Shown here: in pieces, positions 37,190 through 42,693 of the stretch
Numbering within the stretch: the stretch's first letter is position 1
How the letters are laid out: the number at the start of each line of letters is the position of its first letter
Source: an uncultured Ectothiorhodospiraceae bacterium
GTDB taxonomy: Bacteria > Pseudomonadota > Gammaproteobacteria > UBA6429 > Thiohalophilaceae
Assembly: GCA_947258695.1 (NCBI GenBank)
Contig: CAMYJG010000016.1
Span: 27,190-69,882, forward strand
Direction: 5' to 3'
DNA: 42,693 bases
Notes under the pieces: generated by a model
Told to the model about the DNA's origin: nothing
The model's input: the letters and a program-made list of their open reading frames with translations, nothing else
Databases searched by the model: none
Program-made: the position numbers and the translations under genes

Positions 37190-38605
37190 TTATATGTTGC
37201 TGTTATCGAATAACCGCGCCAGACCATATCTTGATTGATTCATATAGCTGTTAAGATAATTGATCCGTTTATCAAGGACATTACCAATCATTTTTGATAA
37301 AAAATTCTCGTGCTTATTTTTTAACTTTGTGTAGCGACTTAATGTTTTTTTATCTTTAATATGTTCGATGTACCTGGAAAAATCATTCAGTTGGGCGGTG
37401 TTTTCTAAAAAACTGACAGGGTAATAGTCTGAATAATTAATTGTATTGTTACTAATATTGATTCTATTATGATTATTTAAAATATTTTTAGCGCTAATAT
37501 TACTCAGATTGTTGCTTTTAATTGTTGCTAAGTCTTTAATGCGCTTCTCATAGTAATTTTTTGCATCTGTATAGCTTGCTGAAGCTGTCATATTTTGATT
37601 TAATTTTTCATATGTGTAGGGAAGTAATAAGTGCGATTCATCGACAGATAAGTCATAAGTGTTTTTTTCTTTTAAGATATTAATCGCATTCAATGCGCTA
37701 ATGTAGTCTTCCTGGTTTGTTGCTGTGAGTGCTATGCCAAGTAATGCTTTATTAAAGTAAATACTATCCAGTTCTATATTTCTAAACGCTTCTCTTGAAT
37801 CACGATAAAATTCTTTACGCAATAGTGAATAACCTAAAACCAGGTAGAGGCGATTAATCATTTCATCGTTAGTTTTTATATTTTTATTGCTTAGAATTTC
37901 ATTTATATTAGTGTGCGCGTCTGTCCACCAGTCCTGACGAATGTATGCAGTTGCAATATTTAATCTTGCGGCCGGATAGTACTGTGATTGTTGCGGTATT
38001 TGTTCATAAATCTTAACCGCGCTACGGTGTTTTTTTATTTTCTGTAAAGCAATTCCTGTGAACAAACGAGCCAGGTTAGTATCATCTGAAGTCAGGTCAT
38101 TGTATGTGCCTTCAATATATTTGAGAACTTGCTTCCAGTTCTTGCGTTTTAAATAATAGCGGGCATATATGAAGGATATATTAGATACCAGTGACTGTTC
38201 ACCTTCATTTCTTGCTTTTCTATAAAGCGTGTTAGCAATTTTAAGATTGTTGTTGCTTAATAAAAATTGGAAAATCGGAAAAATTTCTTTGCTATCAATA
38301 TTTTTTTCGATTAGCGGTAAATGATTTTTAATTAGACATATACCAATGATGTTTTTACCTTGCTTTGATAGATTAATTAATTGTGAGTTAAGACGTGCTA
38401 GAGATCGGGTACGACCACGGCATGAACTTAGCTGGTCTGCAAGAGATGAATATAATTGATTGGTTACGAGTTGATATTCATTTTCAAGATCATTTATTTC
38501 AGCGTTAGTCACTGCGAAACATGACGCACTGATTACCAGGTTTAAAAAGCAAGCTGGCAACAATAATTGATATTTTGAGGTGAGAAAAATATGCTTGAAA
38601 TCCAT
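37190..38605 (-). CDS. Exported TPR-like protein
   Basis: A 471-residue protein with an N-terminal hydrophobic segment (YQLLLPACFLNLVISASCFA), likely a signal peptide cut near CFA/VTN. TPR-like helix pairs cover about 110-330 (YARYYLKRKNWKQVLKYIEG; AARLNIATAYIRQDWWTDAH; LVLGYSLLRKEFYRDSREAF; ALLGIALTATNQEDYISALN). A charged C-terminal part (about 380-471) may be a coiled coil. It is first in the leftward operon. I prefer the ATG at 38605 over a TTG at 38638, since the signal then starts normally; the ribosome binding site is weak either way. Confidence 0.75.
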   Translation of the reverse strand: MDFKHIFLTSKYQLLLPACFLNLVISASCFAVTNAEINDLENEYQLVTNQLYSSLADQLSSCRGRTRSLARLNSQLINLSKQGKNIIGICLIKNHLPLIEKNIDSKEIFPIFQFLLSNNNLKIANTLYRKARNEGEQSLVSNISFIYARYYLKRKNWKQVLKYIEGTYNDLTSDDTNLARLFTGIALQKIKKHRSAVKIYEQIPQQSQYYPAARLNIATAYIRQDWWTDAHTNINEILSNKNIKTNDEMINRLYLVLGYSLLRKEFYRDSREAFRNIELDSIYFNKALLGIALTATNQEDYISALNAINILKEKNTYDLSVDESHLLLPYTYEKLNQNMTASASYTDAKNYYEKRIKDLATIKSNNLSNISAKNILNNHNRINISNNTINYSDYYPVSFLENTAQLNDFSRYIEHIKDKKTLSRYTKLKNKHENFLSKMIGNVLDKRINYLNSYMNQSRYGLARLFDNSNI

Positions 38606-38676
38606 TTCTAATAACTTTATTAATATCTTAAAAAACAACAGCTTACATCGCTGCCAAGTCCATTTGTTGTAGAATT

Positions 38677-38706
38677 AATATACCACTTTTCCTGATTTTG
38701 GTCTAA
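38677..38706 (-). promoter_or_regulatory. Possible promoter of the leftward TPR operon
   Basis: On the minus strand TTAGAC (38706-38701) and TATATT (38682-38677) are separated by 18 bases, about 70 bases before the first start codon. The -10 is good, the -35 weak. Confidence 0.3.
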
Positions 38707-38773
38707 TAAATGACGCTTGTTTTGTGTTGTGATTCATACTTTTGTATATGGAGCAATGAAAGGGTAGACCAAA
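38697..38773. repeat. 9-bp inverted repeat flanking 59 bp
   Basis: TTTGGTCTA (38697-38705) and TAGACCAAA (38765-38773) are perfect inverted repeats. A second perfect pair AGAGCTA / TAGCTCT with a 2-base loop lies at 38782-38797, touching the stop of the next gene. There is no T run. It could be a mobile-element relic or a transcript end structure. Confidence 0.5.
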
Positions 38774-38797
38774 GCTCATACAGAGCTAACTAGCTCT

Positions 38798-39238
38798 CTA
38801 GGCTTCAATCATCAGCACAGCTAAAATCACATCTCGTCCTTCAGCTGCAAGCACATTAAAGGTTCTACATGCGGCGGCCGTGTCCATGACTTCATAGCCA
38901 ATATTCTGTTGTTGCAAAACGGTCAAACAGTCTTGAGGCGGAAATCTCAAATGTTGACCTGTTCCAAGTAAGACGATTTCTGGGTTTTCTTCAGAAAATG
39001 GAATAAAGTGCTCGGGACTAAAACTTGCTACATCTTGAGGATGCCAGGGAGTAATCGAGCCATTCGTGCGTATTGAGACGCTTTTACGGAAAATACCTAG
39101 CTGGTTATCAGCATCCCATTCATCAATCACACCGGATTTAACTTCAGGGTGATCAGCATTCACGCCTGTGATTGAAACTTTACCGATATCATAACCATGA
39201 ACCAGAATATTCTGGCCTGTTTCAAGAACAAATTTCAC
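38798..39238 (-). CDS. Mth938-domain protein (DUF498)
   Basis: A 146-residue protein of the Mth938-like fold (Pfam PF04430), whose molecular role is unknown. The conserved FSPEHFIPFSEENPEIVLLG TG core is followed by QHLRFPPQDCLTVLQQQNIG and EVMDTAAACRTFNVLAAEGR, the signature TAAACRTYNVL-like motif. The N-terminal 60 residues are a beta-rich half. It is divergent from alaC across a 190-base gap. Confidence 0.9.
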   Translation of the reverse strand: MKFVLETGQNILVHGYDIGKVSITGVNADHPEVKSGVIDEWDADNQLGIFRKSVSIRTNGSITPWHPQDVASFSPEHFIPFSEENPEIVLLGTGQHLRFPPQDCLTVLQQQNIGYEVMDTAAACRTFNVLAAEGRDVILAVLMIEA

Positions 39239-39301
39239 CGATTATTTTCCTTTAAAATATACAAAAATCTGGCTATAGCCTTGTTTTATAAGGATCTGTC
39301 A

Positions 39302-39330
39302 TTGACAGTATGCTTAATGAACCGTTAATG
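39302..39330 (+). promoter_or_regulatory. Possible alaC promoter
   Basis: A perfect TTGACA lies at 39302-39307, but the hexamers at 17-18 bases (TTAATG, TAATGT) match -10 poorly. It lies about 100 bases before the alaC start in the divergent gap. Confidence 0.3.
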
Positions 39331-39428
39331 TTACCAGCTTTGTGATGCGGGTGGATCAGGAATTTTCCATCTAAAAATAATTGGCTGCATTTAGGCTTAT
39401 TTAACCTATTTTCGAACCGGATACCCCC

Positions 39429-40634
39429 TTGATAGAAGATTTTCCAAGAATAAAACGCTTACCTCCTTATGTTTTTAATATCGTAAATGATTTAAAGGCC
39501 GAGGCGCGGGCGCGTGGTGAAGATATTATCGATTTTGGCATGGGAAATCCGGATCAGCCCACTCCTCAACACATTGTCGATAAACTGGTTGAGGTTGCAC
39601 AGCGTCCAGATACACATCGTTATTCTCTATCCCGTGGAATCCCGCGTTTACGTCGAGCTATATGTAATTGGTATAAATCACGCTATGACGTGGATTTAGA
39701 TCCTGAAACGGAAGCCATTGTCACCATCGGCTCGAAAGAGGGGCTCGCTCATCTTGCGATGGCAACCGTTGGCCCGGGTGATGCTGTACTGGTACCTAAT
39801 CCTTCTTACCCGATTCACCCTTATGGTTTTGTGATTGCGGGTGCTGATATTCGTCATGTTCCACTGGTGTCAGATAAAGATTTCTTTGAAGAGCTGGAAA
39901 AGGCGATTAAGGATACATGGCCAAAGCCTAAAATGTTGGTTTTGAATTTTCCCGGCAACCCAACTACTCAATGCGTCGAGCTCGATTTTTTTGAAAAGGT
40001 AGTCGACATTGCGCGTGAGCATGAAATTTGGGTGGTGCATGATATTGCCTATGCTGACGTCGTTTTTGATGGTTATAAGGCACCTTCCATTTTGCAGGTT
40101 GAAGGTGCAAAAGAGGTTGCTGTTGAATTTTACTCGCTATCCAAGAGTTATAATATGCCCGGCTGGCGAGTCGGTTTTATGGTCGGTAACCCGGTATTAG
40201 TTGCAGCTTTAGCGCGGATGAAATCTTATCTTGATTACGGCATGTTTACCCCGATCCAGGTCGCGGCAATTGCGGCGCTTGAAGGGCCACAAGAATGCGT
40301 CAAAGAAATTTGTGATATGTACCAGAGCCGTCGCGATGTTTTATGCGATGGACTAAATGCACTTGGTTGGAAAGTCGAAAAGCCCAAGGCCACCATGTTT
40401 GTTTGGGCTCCTATTCCAGAACAGTTTAAAGAAATGGGCTCATTAGAGTTCTCAAAACTTTTATTAAAAGAAGCGAAAGTAGCCGTTTCACCCGGCATTG
40501 GCTTTGGTGACTATGGTGATGATCATGTGCGCTTTGGCTTAATTGAGAATGAACATCGTACTCGCCAGGCCGTACGCGGTATTCGCGATATGTTTAAAAA
40601 TTATAAACAAGATACTAAAAATACAGAGGAATAG
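39429..40634 (+). CDS. alaC: Alanine aminotransferase AlaC
   Basis: A PLP-dependent class I aminotransferase of the AlaC/YfdZ type, forming alanine from pyruvate and glutamate. The 401 residues are normal length. [20 protein letters not shown], the [12 protein letters not shown] substrate loop, [21 protein letters not shown] and [15 protein letters not shown] with PLP-binding Lys239 are all intact. The start is TTG; the residues right after it match family N-termini, and no clear ribosome binding site is visible. It runs into hom four bases later, the alaC-hom-thrC order seen in many Gammaproteobacteria. Confidence 0.93.
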   Translation: MIEDFPRIKRLPPYVFNIVNDLKAEARARGEDIIDFGMGNPDQPTPQHIVDKLVEVAQRPDTHRYSLSRGIPRLRRAICNWYKSRYDVDLDPETEAIVTIGSKEGLAHLAMATVGPGDAVLVPNPSYPIHPYGFVIAGADIRHVPLVSDKDFFEELEKAIKDTWPKPKMLVLNFPGNPTTQCVELDFFEKVVDIAREHEIWVVHDIAYADVVFDGYKAPSILQVEGAKEVAVEFYSLSKSYNMPGWRVGFMVGNPVLVAALARMKSYLDYGMFTPIQVAAIAALEGPQECVKEICDMYQSRRDVLCDGLNALGWKVEKPKATMFVWAPIPEQFKEMGSLEFSKLLLKEAKVAVSPGIGFGDYGDDHVRFGLIENEHRTRQAVRGIRDMFKNYKQDTKNTEE

Positions 40635-40638
40635 AATA

Positions 40639-41955
40639 GTGGATCCGGTTAAAGTAGGTGTGCTGGGATTAGGTACTGTCGGTGGCGGTACAGTAAACGT
40701 TTTACAACGTAATGCAGAAGAAATCGCACGTCGTGCAGGACGCGGTATTGTTGTTACACATGCTGCGGCACGTGATTTAAATAAACCCCGAATTTGTTCT
40801 ACCGATGGAATTACCTTAACCACTGATCCAAAAGAAGTTGTTGAAGATCCTGATGTTGCAATTGTAGTTGAGTTAATTGGCGGTGATACGCTTGCATTAG
40901 ATTTGGTCATGCGTGCGATAGAAAATGGTAAACATGTTGTAACTGCAAACAAGGCTTTAATTGCCAAGCACGGTAATGAAATTTTTGCTGCCGCACAGGC
41001 TAAAGGCGTTATCGTTGCATTTGAAGCCGCGGTTGCGGGTGGTATCCCCATTATTAAAGCCATTCGTGAAGGCCTGGCAGGTAATCAAATTGAATGGTTA
41101 GCGGGTATTATCAATGGTACGGGTAACTTTATCCTGACAGAAATGCGCGACAAAGGTCGTGACTTTGATGACGTTTTAAAAGAAGCACAGGCACTGGGTT
41201 ATGCAGAAGCCGATCCTGAGTTTGATGTCGAAGGTATAGATGCGGCGCATAAGTTAACGATTCTTGCTTCAATAGCATTTGGTATTCCATTACAGTTTGA
41301 TGCTGCCTTTACCGAAGGTATTACAAAAATCACACGTGAAGATGTGACCTATGCTGAAGAGTTGGGTTACCGCATTAAGCACCTCGGCGTTTCACGCCGC
41401 ACGGATAAAGGGGTTGAGTTACGGGTACATCCAACTTTAATTCCGGAACGTCGCTTAATTGCTAATGTTGATGGCGTTATGAACGCGGTTCTTGTTCAGG
41501 GTGATGCCGTTGGTCCAACTTTATATTATGGTGCTGGTGCGGGTGATGAGCCAACCGCTTCTGCCGTTGTAGCTGATGTGGTTGATGTTGTTCGTGTTTT
41601 AACCTCTGATCCTGAAAACAGGGTACCTCATCTTGCTTTCCAACCAGACAGCCTGTCTGATTTGCCGATATTAAAAATGGAAGATGTTGAAACGGCTTAT
41701 TACTTACGTATGCAAGTAAAAGATGAACCGGGTGTTCTCGCTGATGTCACACGTATCCTTGGAGATAAAGGGATTAGTATTGAAGCCATTATTCAGAAAG
41801 AACCTGAGGGTGATGCAACCCAGGCCAGTGTTATTATGTTGACTCACAAGGTTGTAGAGAAACAAATGGATGAAGCGATCAAGCAAATTGAATCATTAAA
41901 AACGATTACAGGTGAAGTAACCCGTATTCGGATGGAAAATCTTGACGCTAGTTAA
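40639..41955 (+). CDS. hom: Homoserine dehydrogenase
   Basis: Hom reduces aspartate semialdehyde to homoserine for threonine and methionine. The 438 residues start at a GTG with AGAGGAATAG upstream; the frame extends to 40543, inside alaC, but the Rossmann motif VGVLGLGTVGGGTV must begin the protein. The catalytic core has ANKALIAKHG, EAAVAGGIPIIKAIREGLAG and GIINGTGNFILTEM, and a C-terminal ACT domain (MQVKDEPGVLADVTRILGDK) suggests threonine feedback control. It is a stand-alone Hom, not fused to aspartokinase. Confidence 0.97.
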   Translation: MDPVKVGVLGLGTVGGGTVNVLQRNAEEIARRAGRGIVVTHAAARDLNKPRICSTDGITLTTDPKEVVEDPDVAIVVELIGGDTLALDLVMRAIENGKHVVTANKALIAKHGNEIFAAAQAKGVIVAFEAAVAGGIPIIKAIREGLAGNQIEWLAGIINGTGNFILTEMRDKGRDFDDVLKEAQALGYAEADPEFDVEGIDAAHKLTILASIAFGIPLQFDAAFTEGITKITREDVTYAEELGYRIKHLGVSRRTDKGVELRVHPTLIPERRLIANVDGVMNAVLVQGDAVGPTLYYGAGAGDEPTASAVVADVVDVVRVLTSDPENRVPHLAFQPDSLSDLPILKMEDVETAYYLRMQVKDEPGVLADVTRILGDKGISIEAIIQKEPEGDATQASVIMLTHKVVEKQMDEAIKQIESLKTITGEVTRIRMENLDAS

Positions 41956-42027
41956 TTTAAATCAAGTTAAATTAATTAAAGTTAATTAAATTTTAAAAGT
42001 TTATAAAGAATATTTAGGAGTTTTACC

Positions 42028-42693
42028 ATGCCTTTTCGTAACCGTTACACAGGCTTAATTGATAATTACCGTGACCGTTTACCGGTTCATGATGACACTC
42101 GTATCATCAGTCTGGGTGAAGGTAATACCCCGTTAATTCGTTTGCAAAATATTCCTAAACATTTAGGAAAAGACGTAGATATTTATATTAAGTATGAAGG
42201 TTTAAACCCAACGGGTTCATTTAAAGATCGTGGTATGACCATGGCAGTAACAAAAGCGGTTGAAGAAGGCAGTAAAGCAATTATCTGTGCCTCAACGGGT
42301 AATACATCTGCCGCAGCCGCTGCTTATGCCGCAAGGGCTGGTATTACTGCATTTGTTTTGATACCTGAAGGTAAGATTGCACTGGGTAAACTTGCCCAGG
42401 CAATGATGCATGGCGCAGTTGTTATCCAGATTAAAGGTAACTTTGATGATGGTATGGAACTGGTTAAACAGGTGGGTGATGATGCGCCAGTCACAATTGT
42501 AAATTCAATTAATCCATATCGTTTACAAGGCCAGAAAACAGCAGCATTTGAAATTATTGAAGAACTTGGTTGTGCGCCAGATTTTCATTGTATTCCTGTT
42601 GGTAATGCAGGCAATATCACTGCGCATTGGATGGGGTATAGTGAATACCATGAGAATGGTATCGTTAATAGCCGTCCTAAGATGGTCGGTTAC
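42028..42693 (+). CDS. thrC: Threonine synthase (3' end beyond window)
   Basis: ThrC converts O-phosphohomoserine to threonine with PLP. The visible 222 codons start at an ATG behind TTTAGGAG and read [20 protein letters not shown], then [35 protein letters not shown] with PLP-binding Lys66, [18 protein letters not shown] and [15 protein letters not shown]. No stop is reached before the window ends. It is of the short Bacillus-like type and follows hom by 72 AT-rich bases without a terminator. Confidence 0.97.
   Translation, partial: MPFRNRYTGLIDNYRDRLPVHDDTRIISLGEGNTPLIRLQNIPKHLGKDVDIYIKYEGLNPTGSFKDRGMTMAVTKAVEEGSKAIICASTGNTSAAAAAYAARAGITAFVLIPEGKIALGKLAQAMMHGAVVIQIKGNFDDGMELVKQVGDDAPVTIVNSINPYRLQGQKTAAFEIIEELGCAPDFHCIPVGNAGNITAHWMGYSEYHENGIVNSRPKMVGY

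Noticed and set aside
38697-38773. Insertion sequence ends
   Set aside because: The perfect 9-bp inverted repeats enclose only 59 bases with no gene and no target duplication, so they are kept only as an inverted repeat.
1-42693. CRISPR array or cas genes
   Set aside because: No regularly spaced repeat/spacer structure; the tandem repeats have no spacers and no Cas-like protein is present.

Overview
The window is an AT-rich segment of a gammaproteobacterial chromosome. The housekeeping gene order (carB-greA, yhbY divergent from rlmE-ftsH-folP-glmM-tpiA-secG-tRNA-Leu, then alaC-hom-thrC) is typical of Gammaproteobacteria. A VPxPAAAW-type C-terminal sorting signal, type VI secretion (T6SS) proteins and short palindromic intergenic repeats fit an aquatic or sediment lineage such as the Thiotrichales or Methylococcales. 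The sequence does not settle the genus.

Left core (1-11.75 kb): pyrimidine/arginine precursor synthesis (carB), transcript cleavage (greA), ribosome maturation (yhbY, rlmE), membrane proteolysis (ftsH), folate synthesis (folP), peptidoglycan precursor synthesis (glmM), glycolysis (tpiA), protein export (secG) and tRNA-Leu(GAG). Four gaps in this block carry a full GTCATTGCGA...TCGCAATGAC hairpin element. A fifth gap has a partial copy, and the carB leader has a nine-base tandem repeat.

Accessory region (11.75-38.7 kb): it starts at the 3' end of tRNA-Leu. Two degraded copies of the tRNA 3' end lie downstream (about 11.9 and 13.43 kb), a pattern left by repeated integration at a tRNA. Between and after them are a VPxPA-CTERM exported protein, a small membrane protein, and a 380-nt stretch dense in hairpins with a promoter-like sequence and an intrinsic terminator (13.64-14.02 kb), which is a candidate structured RNA. 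Next comes a duplicated effector/immunity-like module: two paralogous small exported proteins, a dead lipase start between them, and an intact class 3 lipase. A probable lipoprotein, a 3340-residue two-partner-secretion adhesin and its outer-membrane transporter follow. An orphan T6SS set (hcp, vgrG, a DUF6931-like gene, PAAR) comes next without any sheath, baseplate or membrane-complex genes. A leftward operon encodes two TPR lipoproteins, another TPR exported protein and a small periplasmic protein.

Right core (38.8-42.7 kb): a leftward Mth938-domain gene, then alaC-hom-thrC for alanine and threonine synthesis. thrC is cut by the window end.

How the parts may work together (inference): Hcp, VgrG and PAAR could form the puncturing tip used by a T6SS encoded elsewhere, with the lipase as a candidate cargo and the exported proteins before it as candidate immunity. 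The adhesin and its transporter form a separate surface-attachment system.
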